From an uncultured Bacteroidales bacterium (lineage in GTDB: Bacteria; Bacteroidota; Bacteroidia; Bacteroidales; Muribaculaceae): a stretch of DNA of 63,075 bases. The DNA is taken from positions 1,666 through 64,740 of the forward strand of contig CACYGX010000018.1 of the NCBI GenBank assembly GCA_902774055.1. Direction: 5' to 3'. This document shows, piece after piece, positions 16,780-25,468 of this stretch (the first letter of the stretch is position 1; the number at the start of each line of letters is the position of its first letter). Made by a program: the position numbers and the translations under genes. The notes beneath the pieces were generated by a model, which was given only the letters and a program-made list of their open reading frames with translations, searched no databases and had not been told where the DNA came from.

Positions 16780-17622
16780 TTATTTCAGTTGAGCAAAGTT
16801 GTCTATATCACTCTCTAAACCAATGTCCTCGACCTCGGTTGCCACACTGCCATAGTAATATGTCATCGCAAGGACAAACAGTCCCATCTCCACAAAGATC
16901 ATGAAACATTGAGCCACACTGATCACATACTTAAAGATATCAATAAGGAATGACCAGAATACCGAACTGGTAGTCGATAGCTCAAGCGTTGACTCTAATG
17001 CAAGGTACATGAAGTAGGGGAAGGTGATGGCATTGTTGATGAGTACCGACACGGCGCCCATGATCAACGTGATGAGGATGAGTCGGCCCCACTTCTTGTA
17101 GCCCAGTGAAAAAGCCCGCTTTGTATTGTTCATGAACGAGTCTTTGGGCTCCAGTAGCATGATGGGTGCTACCAGGAACACCGGCAACATCCCAAACAGC
17201 GCCAATAATCCAATAATGGGGACGATGTTTAATAGGAGTGCCAATATTATCGCTGGCGTTCCTATTACAATGGCAAGCAGGCATTTTAGCGTCGCCTGCG
17301 GCAACATGCGCCACATGGTGGCCATGGTACACCCGTCCAGCGAGCCCTCGTGGTCCTCATGCCACTTGACCAGCATTACCTGCAATGCCGTGACCACGGC
17401 ACAGCCCACAATGAATAGAAAGACAGGCCCGACGAAGGTCATGTCGAACGTAAACGTCTCAATGTCAAACGAGGCGATCGAAGTGCCGAGCAACACACTG
17501 AACGGCAGGAGAAAGTAGGCCATCATCTTGAACCACTTTTTCCAGTTCTCTCCCACAAAGTCAAACACCATGTTCACATTGTCGGTGAGCGAGCGATTTC
17601 TATAGAGTCGATTGCTGTTCAT
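16780..17622 (-). CDS. Polytopic membrane protein of the MoxR cluster
   Basis: The 280-residue protein has about six membrane helices (for example MAYFLLPFSVLLGTSIASF, VFLFIVGCAVVTALQVMLV, LLAIVIGTPAIILALLLNIV). Conserved-looking loops include NNTKRAFSLGYKKWGRLI. It resembles the membrane domain of glycerophosphodiester phosphodiesterase-like or YciC-like proteins, but lacks a catalytic domain. Its first codons overlap the end of the SpoIIM-like gene by 23 bp, so the two are co-transcribed. Its job is not known. Confidence 0.7.
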   Translation of the reverse strand: MNSNRLYRNRSLTDNVNMVFDFVGENWKKWFKMMAYFLLPFSVLLGTSIASFDIETFTFDMTFVGPVFLFIVGCAVVTALQVMLVKWHEDHEGSLDGCTMATMWRMLPQATLKCLLAIVIGTPAIILALLLNIVPIIGLLALFGMLPVFLVAPIMLLEPKDSFMNNTKRAFSLGYKKWGRLILITLIMGAVSVLINNAITFPYFMYLALESTLELSTTSSVFWSFLIDIFKYVISVAQCFMIFVEMGLFVLAMTYYYGSVATEVEDIGLESDIDNFAQLK

Positions 17623-18592
17623 CGGTCACTGAGCTGCTGTGGCGTTTGCGCCCCACTAAATAAGGTAAGACAATATAATAATAAATGATAAACGCTGCCG
17701 ATAGCACAATCACCAGTACCCTAAAGGTCAGCGGGAACTCGGTGTGCCGCGTGAGGTATCCCTCAATGAATGCGGCCACGATGGTCACGGGAAACACGCT
17801 CAAGGCGATTTTTAGGGCCTCTTTGGCCTTGCGGCGGAATGACAGCATGCGGCTATAGGTGCCAGGAAACAACCATCCCGAACCCATCACAAAACCGGCT
17901 CCTCCCGAGAGCACCATCGTGGAAATCTCGAGCGTGCCGTGTTGCATAATGGCCAACAGGGCTTCACCAAACACGCCGTACTGATAAAAGAAAAAAGTGA
18001 AGGCTCCGACCATGATGGCATTATACATGATGATCAGCGCTGTGGCAAATGGCGTGAAAATGCCCATCGAAATGCACAAGACATCGACCCTCAAGTTGTT
18101 GAGCATGATGCCCATGAATGACTCGGCCTCCGAGCCCTGGCTATAGACATCGGTGGGGACACCGTTCTTGATGTTCTCGATGGTCATGTCCACATAGTAG
18201 TCCCCCAAAATCAGCCTGGCAAAGTCGGCATCGTTCAACAGCGAGGCAATGCCCACCAACAAGAAAACCACAAACACGGCCAGCGCTGCGAGCATGGACT
18301 TGCGGTTGTCATAGACGGCCTGCGGCACCTCTCTGGTCCAGAACGTCAACAGGCGCGACCATTTCTCTTGATGACCACTATAAATCTCGTTGTGCAGCTT
18401 GAACGTCATGGCGTTGAGCATCACGGTGATGGTGGAATCAGGAAAATGGGTGCGGGAGAACGCCAGATCCGATGTCAGTTCCGTATACATCTGTGCCAGA
18501 GTGTCTGGGGCCTCTCCCGATGGATTCTCGAGACGCCTTTGATAGTCTCGCCAGCGAACGATATTTTGTTTGATGAAAACGGACTCTCTCAT
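17600..18592 (-). CDS. SpoIIM (stage II sporulation M)-like membrane protein
   Basis: The start MRESVFIKQNIVRWRDYQRRL at 18592 is preferred; the frame continues upstream but into the divergent promoter region. The product is 330 residues: a cytoplasmic helical N-terminus (about 1-95) then about six membrane helices. Family landmarks include NNLRVDVLCISMGIFTPF and HGTLEISTMVLSGGAGFVMG, typical of SpoIIM/YtrH-type proteins found beside RDD genes in non-sporulating bacteria. It is the first gene of the six-gene minus-strand operon and has its own promoter that overlaps the divergent RDD promoter. Confidence 0.85.
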   Translation of the reverse strand: MRESVFIKQNIVRWRDYQRRLENPSGEAPDTLAQMYTELTSDLAFSRTHFPDSTITVMLNAMTFKLHNEIYSGHQEKWSRLLTFWTREVPQAVYDNRKSMLAALAVFVVFLLVGIASLLNDADFARLILGDYYVDMTIENIKNGVPTDVYSQGSEAESFMGIMLNNLRVDVLCISMGIFTPFATALIIMYNAIMVGAFTFFFYQYGVFGEALLAIMQHGTLEISTMVLSGGAGFVMGSGWLFPGTYSRMLSFRRKAKEALKIALSVFPVTIVAAFIEGYLTRHTEFPLTFRVLVIVLSAAFIIYYYIVLPYLVGRKRHSSSVTDEQQSTL

Positions 18593-18622
18593 GACATTGG
18601 AAAAACTGTTACTCTTTTTCTG

Positions 18623-18656
18623 TTGCAAAAATAGACAACTTTTGGTACTTTTGCAA
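18623..18656. promoter_or_regulatory. Overlapping divergent promoters of the RDD and SpoIIM-like genes
   Basis: Plus strand: TTG at 18623-18625, 20 bp, then TACTTTTG at 18646-18653. Minus strand: TTG at 18654-18656, 20 bp, then TATTTTTG at 18626-18633. The -33 of each promoter directly touches the -7 of the other, giving a near-symmetrical 34-bp site that starts TTGCAAAA and ends TTTTGCAA. RNA polymerase could occupy only one at a time. Confidence 0.7.
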
Positions 18657-18689
18657 CAAATTCTTTTAAAACCCAAGAAACTAAACGAT

Positions 18690-19436
18690 ATGGCGCAGTC
18701 GTCGATTATCACAGGCCAATATGTAGAGCTCACCCAAACACCTGCCAGTGTGGGTGATAGACTGCTTGCTGCCATTATCGATTATGTCGTGCTTGGTGTC
18801 TATTTCATGGCTGTGTTCTTGATGTTCAGCAGCATGCTGGACCAGATGTACATTTTCAGCGATGTGGCCTTTATCGGGATTGTTATACTCGCCCTTTTTC
18901 CCATCATTTTTTATAATCCGGTATGTGAATTGTTTGCCAAGGGGCAGAGCCTGGGAAAGAAGGCAATGAAAATACGTGTGGTAACGATCGATGGCAAATC
19001 GCCCTCAGTGAGCAATTGCCTGTTGCGATGGCTCCTGTACCCCATCGATACCTTTTTCACCGGCTTCCTGGGGGTGGTCTTTATCACCTTCGGTAAGCAT
19101 CGGCAACGCTTGGGCGATCTCGCTGCGGGCACAATCGTCATTAAAACGTCCTCGACTCAATATGACTTCTACTCGGTGAACGATTACAACTATGTGCAGC
19201 AGGGCTATGAACCTACTTACCCCGAGGCGGCTAATTTGTCAACCAAGCAGGTCGATGTCATCACGCGCACACTCTACAATCCCGACCCCCGTCGCCACAA
19301 CGAACTCGTGTACAAACTGGCTATCCAGGTGCAGCAATACCTTGGTGTGCAAGTCGCAGCCAATGTGTATGCTGACGTCTTTCTCAATACAGTCCTCAAC
19401 GATTTCTATTATTACTCCTCAACCATCGAGGTCTAA
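18690..19436 (+). CDS. RDD-family membrane protein
   Basis: The start MAQSSIITGQYVELTQTP at 18690 is chosen because it begins the conserved RDD N-terminus and lies 37 bp after the -7 element. The 248-residue protein carries the RDD signature (SVGDRLLAAIIDYVVLGVYF), then a second helix (VAFIGIVILALFPIIFYNPV) and GQSLGKKAMKIRVVTIDGKSP (quoted in part). LLRWLLYPIDTFFTGFLGVVFI and the GDLAAGTIVIKT motif follow. A soluble C-terminal tail (about 165-248) is specific to this subfamily. It is transcribed away from the MoxR/SpoIIM operon, the usual partner arrangement. Confidence 0.9.
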   Translation: MAQSSIITGQYVELTQTPASVGDRLLAAIIDYVVLGVYFMAVFLMFSSMLDQMYIFSDVAFIGIVILALFPIIFYNPVCELFAKGQSLGKKAMKIRVVTIDGKSPSVSNCLLRWLLYPIDTFFTGFLGVVFITFGKHRQRLGDLAAGTIVIKTSSTQYDFYSVNDYNYVQQGYEPTYPEAANLSTKQVDVITRTLYNPDPRRHNELVYKLAIQVQQYLGVQVAANVYADVFLNTVLNDFYYYSSTIEV

Positions 19437-19748
19437 TTTCCCCAACTATTGGCCTACCAATAATAAATGATGAAGTTCAATAAATGATTGAATATCAATA
19501 CTTTGATTTCTGTTTTATGTGCGGAAACTTACTATTAAGGCCGTAGAGGCTGTCAGGTTATAGGCAGGAGTGTAGCGAAGCGGAACTCCTGTAAATGAGC
19601 ACCACACACTAATAATAGCCCATTAGGGGCGAAAGGCTGTATATCAAGAATTTACTGGCGCGCTGATAGGACTAAGACGAATGCTCACAATTGCGGGTGT
19701 TGCATTCGGCTTCACATCGTTGCCACCCCCGCCGATGCCCTCATTGCT
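19437..19748. other. Intergenic region with a hairpin, no gene seen
   Basis: The 312 bp between convergent genes contain CAGGAGT (19566) and ACTCCTG (19585) forming a 7-bp stem around a GTAGCGAAGCGGA loop, in a GC-richer block of about 19540-19640. No open frame of interest and no clear terminator were found. It could be a small RNA or a degenerate repeat. Confidence 0.3.
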
Positions 19749-20351
19749 TTAGGCTTGTTGGCGCAGGAGGCGGTAGAATTGCCAGGCGTAGATGAGTTCG
19801 ATAAGGACGATGGCGCCTTGCATGATAGGGCTCTCCATGTCCAGGCTGAGCATGAACCAGGCGATAGGTAGAAGCATGAGGGCGAAGATGCGCACGATCA
19901 TCCAGATGCCTAGTTGCTGCATTCGACCGTTGTACCAGTTGGCTATGAGTATGCCCAGCGGCAGGTAGGCCAGCGGTAGGGCGCAGGCCATGATAAAATC
20001 TACCTCGGGCCATTTCGACCCTAGACAAATGGATATAAAGCTGACGATGTTGAGCACGATGACCAGCCACCACAGCCATGTGAGAGGGCGGTAGAGCGGC
20101 TTCATGCCGCGCATGGTGGCGTAGTACATGATGAGCATGCCCACATTGTAGATGCATGCCAGGGCTAGTGGCGAGTGTTCTCTGAACCACTGGTCGATGG
20201 GGTTGACGGTGCACACGGCCGCAATTGCCATAATGATAAATCCTATGGTAATTAGCCACTGAGGGAGGCCACTGTCGAGGTGGCTGATGTTGCGGTTGCC
20301 GGAGAGGGAGTAGTTAGGGCTGTCGTCGCCGGTTGTATTCATCTTGTTCAT
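19749..20351 (-). CDS. Hypothetical six-helix membrane protein
   Basis: The 200-residue protein has a soluble 28-residue N-terminus followed by about six hydrophobic segments (LPQWLITIGFIIMAIAAVCTV, LALACIYNVGMLIMYY, LTWLWWLVIVLNIVSFISIC, PLAYLPLGILIANW, IWMIVRIFALMLLPIAWFML, GAIVLIELIYAWQFY). I do not recognise a family. It is divergent from the AraC-type regulator gene, with 225 bp between the two starts containing a triple direct repeat, so it may be a target of that regulator. Confidence 0.65.
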   Translation of the reverse strand: MNKMNTTGDDSPNYSLSGNRNISHLDSGLPQWLITIGFIIMAIAAVCTVNPIDQWFREHSPLALACIYNVGMLIMYYATMRGMKPLYRPLTWLWWLVIVLNIVSFISICLGSKWPEVDFIMACALPLAYLPLGILIANWYNGRMQQLGIWMIVRIFALMLLPIAWFMLSLDMESPIMQGAIVLIELIYAWQFYRLLRQQA

Positions 20352-20460
20352 GATGATGTATATATTGCACTTATTAATGAGTGTGACAAAATTACAAATT
20401 CATTCTTGAACTGATGACAGAAAGATGCGCTAATGGTGCATTTTTAAGGAATTAATCGCC

Positions 20461-20550
20461 GATTTGGTCGTCTTGTTTGCGATTTGGTTGAATTTTAATG
20501 GCGGATTTGGTCGTTTTTTTTGATTTCTATAGATGATAATGCTAATTTTG
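20461..20550 (+). promoter_or_regulatory. Promoter with three upstream GATTTGGTCG direct repeats
   Basis: GATTTGGTCG (20461-20470), GATTTGGTTG (20481-20490) and GATTTGGTCG (20504-20513) are direct repeats spaced 20 and 23 bp apart, each preceded by GC-rich GCC/GCG/GCG. Six bp later a promoter follows: TTTG (20519-20522), 20 bp, TAATTTTG (20543-20550). The layout suits an activator such as the AraC-type protein encoded immediately downstream. Confidence 0.6.
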
Positions 20551-20576
20551 TGACGGGTTTCACTACATGATGTAAT

Positions 20577-21299
20577 ATGCAAGATCCGCTAACCCTTAAA
20601 CTTATCATCGTAGCTATGGCTGCCACAGTTGTGGCCGTCGTGATTGCCCTTGTGCTGTCTTATCGTATTTCCCGCAAGTTGATGGATCAAAATGCAAGCA
20701 TGGCAGCTCATATCGAGGAAGGTGGCCGGCAGCATGGCAACTCACATCATGCACTCGAGCAGGCCAGAACACAACTCGAGTCGGCCCAGCGCGAGCGGGA
20801 TGCTGTGGCCCAGCAACTGGTCGCTGTAGAGCATAGGCTCAAACTGGCCGAGGATAAGTTGAACGAGGTGACGCAACAAACTGATACGGCCGCCCAATCA
20901 TCTCAGATGCTGCATCAGGAAATCAAGATGGTCTCGAGTGTGGAGCAGATGAGCGATGAGCAGCTAATGGAGTGGATTGACGGCAAGATAGATGAAATGG
21001 GCCTGCACCTCAAGGCTGGGGTGACACTCAAGGAAATAGCGGCTGGCCTGGGGTTGACCCAGCGGCGTGTCATGCGGGCCATCAAGACTCGCCAAGATGG
21101 CAACACACTGGCCGAATATTTGACCACCAAGCGACTCATGACCGCTTGCCGGCTACTGGTTGAGCAGCCACACTGGACCATCGATGCCATTGCCCACGAT
21201 GCCGGTTTCGGGGGCACGACAACGTTTCGAACAATTTTTAAGAAACGGTTTAACATCTCGCCCAGGCAATATCGCGAGAAGAAGCGACTGATGGGCTGA
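20577..21299 (+). CDS. Membrane-anchored AraC-family regulator
   Basis: The 240-residue protein has one N-terminal membrane helix (LIIVAMAATVVAVVIALVLSY, about 9-29), a coiled coil (about 45-120, rich in E/Q/A heptads) and a C-terminal AraC double HTH (about 130-240). The second HTH and signature read WTIDAIAHDAGFGGTTTFRTIFKKRFNISPRQYRE (quoted in two parts, W... and ...FKKRF). The first is LKEIAAGLGLTQRRVMRAIK. AraC proteins tethered directly to the membrane by a short anchor with no extracytoplasmic sensor are uncommon; Bacteroidales usually fuse AraC to large TPR or two-component sensors. Three direct repeats before its promoter suggest autoregulation. Confidence 0.85.
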   Translation: MQDPLTLKLIIVAMAATVVAVVIALVLSYRISRKLMDQNASMAAHIEEGGRQHGNSHHALEQARTQLESAQRERDAVAQQLVAVEHRLKLAEDKLNEVTQQTDTAAQSSQMLHQEIKMVSSVEQMSDEQLMEWIDGKIDEMGLHLKAGVTLKEIAAGLGLTQRRVMRAIKTRQDGNTLAEYLTTKRLMTACRLLVEQPHWTIDAIAHDAGFGGTTTFRTIFKKRFNISPRQYREKKRLMG

Positions 21300-21339
21300 G
21301 AAGAATATGAAGTTTTAAGTTTTTCATAATATAGAAAGA

Positions 21340-22113
21340 ATGAGAAATGGATTAATTATTGTGATGTTGATGGCTCTTGCAGCCATGTGGATGCCTGTCC
21401 AGGCACAATACACCGAGGCCGAACGCATTGCCAACGGAGTTCTCAATGGAATCAACTCAGTGTTGGAATCCCAGGAGCGCAAGCAGAGGGCCGAAATCCA
21501 AGCGCGCGAGAAGGCTCAGAACCAACCTGTCTTCCAGACCACTATGGAGGAGGCTCGTGAATTGGAGGAAGAAGGCCGCTATGAAGAGGCCCTTGCCAAG
21601 TATGAAGAAGCCGCTGTACTGAACTGGAAGTATGGCTACAGTGACCAGCGCAACATTACCCGCAAAATCACCAGCCTGTATGCACCTGCAGGCCGCACCG
21701 AAGACGGCCCCAGTGTCATCAACAACGACAAGGTGACGCAGGCCGACTATTCGGGATACCGCTTCATGAGAGAGAACCCGATCTACAAGGCTGGCAAAGA
21801 TGCCGATGACATCCAAATCGTGCGCGTGTGCTGTTCCGACACCGAGACGCGTGTCGAATTTGAGTTTACCAGTTCAAGCATGAATATGTATGTTTGCGTC
21901 ACCTCTGATACCTACATCAAGGCCAAGAAGAGTGGAAAATTGGGACTCGTGAAGGCCCAAAACATCAACGTCAGGCCCGCGCGCACCGACATTGCGCAGC
22001 CTTATCAGAAACTGCGTTTTGCCCTCATCTTCCCGCCTCTGTCGCTCGAGGACTCCGAGTTTGAACTCAAGGCGGGCAAACAGTGGAATTTTAAAAAGAT
22101 CCCCTGCAAGTAA
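21340..22113 (+). CDS. Secreted protein of unknown function with a TPR-like hairpin
   Basis: The 257-residue protein has a signal peptide (MRNGLIIVMLMALAAMWMPVQAQ). An EK/RQ-rich helical stretch (about 25-62) is followed by a TPR-like pair of helices (ARELEEEGRYEEALAKYEEA, about 68-88). The C-terminal domain (about 125-257) is β-rich with DIQIVRVCCSDTETRVEFEF and a closing LEDSEFELKAGKQWNFKKI. No catalytic motif is seen. The gene is 40 bp after the AraC-type regulator and may be co-transcribed with it. Confidence 0.7.
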   Translation: MRNGLIIVMLMALAAMWMPVQAQYTEAERIANGVLNGINSVLESQERKQRAEIQAREKAQNQPVFQTTMEEARELEEEGRYEEALAKYEEAAVLNWKYGYSDQRNITRKITSLYAPAGRTEDGPSVINNDKVTQADYSGYRFMRENPIYKAGKDADDIQIVRVCCSDTETRVEFEFTSSSMNMYVCVTSDTYIKAKKSGKLGLVKAQNINVRPARTDIAQPYQKLRFALIFPPLSLEDSEFELKAGKQWNFKKIPCK

Positions 22114-22173
22114 TTGCTTCAGGCATTGGCCCTCCAATGCCTCATGGCCCTCGTTGTGGTGGGCATCGGTTGG

Positions 22174-23295
22174 CTAGTTGATGCCCAGCAGGATGTCGAT
22201 CAGGGCCGATACGTCGGCGATGGTCACCTCTTTGTCAGTATTGACGTCGGCGGCTGCAGCGTTAATCGAACTTGCCTCCAGTCCCAATAGGTAATCGATC
22301 AGGGCACTCACATCGCCAATGCTCACCTCATTGTCGCCATTCACATCGCCCTTGATGAAGTCGCCTGGAACCAACTCAAAGGTCACAATCGCAGATTCTG
22401 TACCCAGCGCGTCGGCCAGCCCTGTAGGGTCATCGATGGCGCCAATGCGGGTATAGGAGTAGCTGGTCTTAAAGGTTTTGTAGAACAGGACCAGGCAGTT
22501 GCGCTGATAGAGCATGATGTCACCAGCCCGGATGGAGTCGGGGACGCTCGCATTGGCGCTGAAATTAGAATTAAAGAAGTAGTACTTCTCGTTACCATTC
22601 AGTTCTGTCATTGTGATCGTGAGCGGCAACACTTCCTTGAACTCCTCGGCGGTATTATTGTCGGCAAGTGTAGCGCTGAAGGTCTTATCGCCCACGATGA
22701 CACGCATCTTGTTGGCCACGGGAGCTTCAAAATCGAGGGTGGTGAGCCAGTTGGCCGCCATATCATGGATTTGGCTGCGGTGATTATAGTCGATGTGGAG
22801 CGGATTGCCAACGAAGGTGTTGTTCGGCAGCATGTTGTGTGCATCGGTTACCACATTGGTGATGCCGCTGCTCCAGCTGGTTACCGCCAGTGCCACCTGC
22901 TTCTGGTCGAGTTTATCAGCATGGTTGTGAAGGAAGGTGAGCATCGGGTTGGCCATCTTCCCGTTCCACAGCGGGGTGCAGATGATAATGGCGTCCCAGT
23001 TGTCAAAATTATCGACGCTCGTTTGGATTTCGGGCCAGTTTCCGGCATCTATCTGGCTGCGCTCGTTGTTGGCGTAGTTATAGGTCTGCTGGCTTTCAGG
23101 GCGGGGATAGTTGCCGTGATCCACTACCTGCAACAACGTTCCACCGCACTCATCGGCGATGTTTTGAGCCAGAGTCTCGGTCACGCCGCTATAGGTGTAA
23201 TACAGAACCAATGTGCGGACTTCGGCAGCAGTTGCGGCCTTGCATGTGGCACACATTGACACTAATAACGTAAAGAGAAGGAATATTTTTTTCAT
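22174..23295 (-). CDS. Secreted flavodoxin-cyclophilin-like-dockerin protein
   Basis: The 373-residue protein has a signal peptide (1-20). A flavodoxin domain (about 27-190) has the FMN phosphate loop YYTYSGVTETLA and TPLWNGKMANPMLTFL. A β-barrel of the cyclophilin-like type (about 195-310: MRVIVGDKTFSATLADNNTA, GDIMLYQRNCLVLFYKTF) is followed by two dockerin EF-hands (about 316-373: DVNGDNEVSIGDVSALID and DVNTDKEVTIADVSALID). Flavodoxin plus cyclophilin-like domains occur together in some exported proteins of gut bacteria; the added dockerin suggests docking to a surface scaffold. FMN would have to be exported or acquired outside. The redox partner is unknown. Confidence 0.8.
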   Translation of the reverse strand: MKKIFLLFTLLVSMCATCKAATAAEVRTLVLYYTYSGVTETLAQNIADECGGTLLQVVDHGNYPRPESQQTYNYANNERSQIDAGNWPEIQTSVDNFDNWDAIIICTPLWNGKMANPMLTFLHNHADKLDQKQVALAVTSWSSGITNVVTDAHNMLPNNTFVGNPLHIDYNHRSQIHDMAANWLTTLDFEAPVANKMRVIVGDKTFSATLADNNTAEEFKEVLPLTITMTELNGNEKYYFFNSNFSANASVPDSIRAGDIMLYQRNCLVLFYKTFKTSYSYTRIGAIDDPTGLADALGTESAIVTFELVPGDFIKGDVNGDNEVSIGDVSALIDYLLGLEASSINAAAADVNTDKEVTIADVSALIDILLGIN

Positions 23296-23513
23296 TTTCT
23301 CAAGTTTTTATTAAAGATAATTATTGAACATTCTTTAGCGATGCAAAGTTATTAGAGATATTTATAACTATCGTTATTCATATCACTGAAAAATATACCA
23401 TTTTTACCGCAACAGATTCTCATTAAATAAAAATCACGTTGATGTAACTGATATTCTTATAAGTTTTAGTATTTTTGCGCTACGCAATCTTTAGGCATAT
23501 AAAAAGTTCACTC

Positions 23514-24092
23514 ATGAATCCAGTAACTCAAGCCATCATATTGTCGGCATCGACACTCAGGATGCTGCCCCACATCGCCCTGTTCCTGTTGCACAGGGAC
23601 AAGGTGCGGCCTGATTTGTTGAAGGTGCAAGACCGCAAGGATTCGGTGCTCAACTTCATCAAGGCGTGCACGCGCGAGAAGACCTTCCGCAACCTCTTCT
23701 ATTACCGCATGGGAGAGTACCGTTCGGTGTTCATTTCCTGGCTGATGCCCCCCGAAAAGACGATGCACATCTGGTGCCCGCAAATTGGCCCTGGAGCCCA
23801 TTTTGAACACAGTTATGCCACTTATCTCAATGCGAAGTCAATCGGTCGGGACTTTTATTGCCTGCAGTTGGTGACCCTGGGCAACGACAAGAATGGAGAG
23901 CCCCCCACAATCGGTGACAACGTGCGCATCATGACCGGGGCAACCGTCTTTGGAGGCATTCATGTGGGGGACAACGTCATCATTGGCGCCAACGCCGTGG
24001 TCAACAAGAGTGTGCCCGCGGATTGCACTGTCGTAGGTAATCCCGCTAGAATCGTGAAACAGGCGGGGCAGTCGGTGGATATTAAACTCTAG
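23514..24092 (+). CDS. Serine-acetyltransferase-like hexapeptide acyltransferase
   Basis: The start MNPVTQAIILSAS at 23514 follows a TATTTTTG -7 element (23470-23477) by 36 bp; an upstream TTG start lies inside that promoter and is rejected. The 192-residue protein has a helical N-terminus and a left-handed β-helix (about 100-180: PTIGDNVRIMTGATVFGGIH, GDNVIIGANAVVNKSVP, VGNPARIV). It resembles exopolysaccharide-associated O-acetyltransferases and serine acetyltransferases. The adjacent glycosyltransferase starts 8 bp after it, so it probably O-acetylates a surface glycan. Confidence 0.8.
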   Translation: MNPVTQAIILSASTLRMLPHIALFLLHRDKVRPDLLKVQDRKDSVLNFIKACTREKTFRNLFYYRMGEYRSVFISWLMPPEKTMHIWCPQIGPGAHFEHSYATYLNAKSIGRDFYCLQLVTLGNDKNGEPPTIGDNVRIMTGATVFGGIHVGDNVIIGANAVVNKSVPADCTVVGNPARIVKQAGQSVDIKL

Positions 24093-24100
24093 AGGATGCC

Positions 24101-25369
24101 ATGCGTGTACTGATCGTCAATACATCGGAACGGACCGGCGGTGCAGCGATTGCCGCTAATCGCCTGTTGCACGCCCTGAACAACCATGGCGTGGAAGCAC
24201 ATATGCTCGTGCGCGACCGCAAGACCGATGCCGCCAATGTGGTGAACATTGCGCCGTCCTGGCGGCATAAGGCCAACTTCCTGTGGGAGCGAGGCGTCAT
24301 CTGGCTCGCTAACGGCCTGAGCAAGCAAAACATCTTCCAGGTGGACATTGCTAACGCGGGAACCGATATCACGTCAATGGCAGCGTTCAAGCAGGCCGAT
24401 GTCATCCACCTGCATTGGGTGAACCAGGGATATCTCTCCCTAGACGATATCGACCGCATTCTTGCCTCGGGCAAACCCGTTGTGGTGACGATGCACGATC
24501 AGTGGTATTTCACGGGCATCTGCCATTATTCGGGCGAGTGCGACAAGTATCGGTCGCAGTGCAGCCGCTGTCCCATGTTGAAAGGTGGGGGAATAGGCAT
24601 GGATTTGGCCCGACGTGTGTTTGACCGCAAGCGTGCGATGTATCAAGGGCGCAATTTGACCTTTGTGGGCTGCAGCCGATGGATCGCAGACCTAGCACGC
24701 ACAAGCCCGCTGACCCTGGGCCACCAGGTCACCAATATCCCCAATGCCATTGATATCGATGTATTCTCACCTGCCGACAGCGCAGAGGCACGCAGGAAAC
24801 ACCATCTGCCCGAAGACAAACACCTGCTGCTGTTCGGCGCTCAGCGCATCACCGACGAGCGTAAGGGTTTCCGCTACCTGGCCGAGGCCTGTGACCACAT
24901 CCTGCGCGCTCATCCTGATTTGGCCGACCACTTGGGCGTTGTAGTACTGGGTGGAGACGCCGAGAGCGTCAAGACGGCGTTGCCCCTGCCGGTTTATGCC
25001 GTCAACTACCTGAGTAATGAGCAAGAAATAGCCGAACTCTATAATGCCGTTGACCTGTTTGTCACCCCCTCGCTGCAGGACAATCTGCCCAATACCATCG
25101 TCGAGGCGATGGCATGTGGCCGGCCGTGCATAGGCTTTGACGTGGGAGGTATCCCCGAGATGATTCATCACAAGCAGGACGGCTACGTGGCTCGCAACCG
25201 CGACGGACAGGATTTCGCACAGGGCATTGTCTGGTGCTTGGACCATGACCGCCATCCAGCCCTTTGCGCCGCAGCACGGGCTAACGCCCTGGCAACCTAC
25301 GGCGAGGCCGCCGTTGCCCAGCGCTATCAAGCAATCTATCAATCAGCCCTTCAGAAAAAGAATTATTAG
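24101..25369 (+). CDS. GT4-family glycosyltransferase
   Basis: The 422-residue protein has the GT-B fold. The N-terminal half begins MRVLIVNTSERTGGAAIAANRLL and includes VVVTMHDQWYFTGICHYSGEC with a CxxC-rich loop (CDKYRSQCSRCPML) typical of the WcaL-like branch. The C-terminal half has the nucleotide-sugar site: DLFVTPSLQDNLPNTIVEAMACG (E-x7-E motif quoted in part) and GRPCIGFDVGGIPEMI. The likely role is adding a sugar during capsule or exopolysaccharide synthesis. It forms a two-gene unit with the acyltransferase. Confidence 0.9.
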   Translation: MRVLIVNTSERTGGAAIAANRLLHALNNHGVEAHMLVRDRKTDAANVVNIAPSWRHKANFLWERGVIWLANGLSKQNIFQVDIANAGTDITSMAAFKQADVIHLHWVNQGYLSLDDIDRILASGKPVVVTMHDQWYFTGICHYSGECDKYRSQCSRCPMLKGGGIGMDLARRVFDRKRAMYQGRNLTFVGCSRWIADLARTSPLTLGHQVTNIPNAIDIDVFSPADSAEARRKHHLPEDKHLLLFGAQRITDERKGFRYLAEACDHILRAHPDLADHLGVVVLGGDAESVKTALPLPVYAVNYLSNEQEIAELYNAVDLFVTPSLQDNLPNTIVEAMACGRPCIGFDVGGIPEMIHHKQDGYVARNRDGQDFAQGIVWCLDHDRHPALCAAARANALATYGEAAVAQRYQAIYQSALQKKNY

Positions 25370-25387
25370 CCCCGTCCCCCTAAAAAC

Positions 25388-25464
25388 GCTGCAATGCTGT
25401 GGATGGTCAGTAAAGCTGCAATATTGTGGATGGTCCGTAACGCTGCAATGCTGTAGTTGGTGCG
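25388..25464. repeat. Three 27-bp tandem repeats
   Basis: GCTGCAATGCTGTGGATGGT begins three near-identical 27-bp units starting at 25388, 25415 and 25442. They lie directly after the glycosyltransferase stop and before an inverted repeat pair. Confidence 0.7.
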
Positions 25465-25468
25465 AAAC

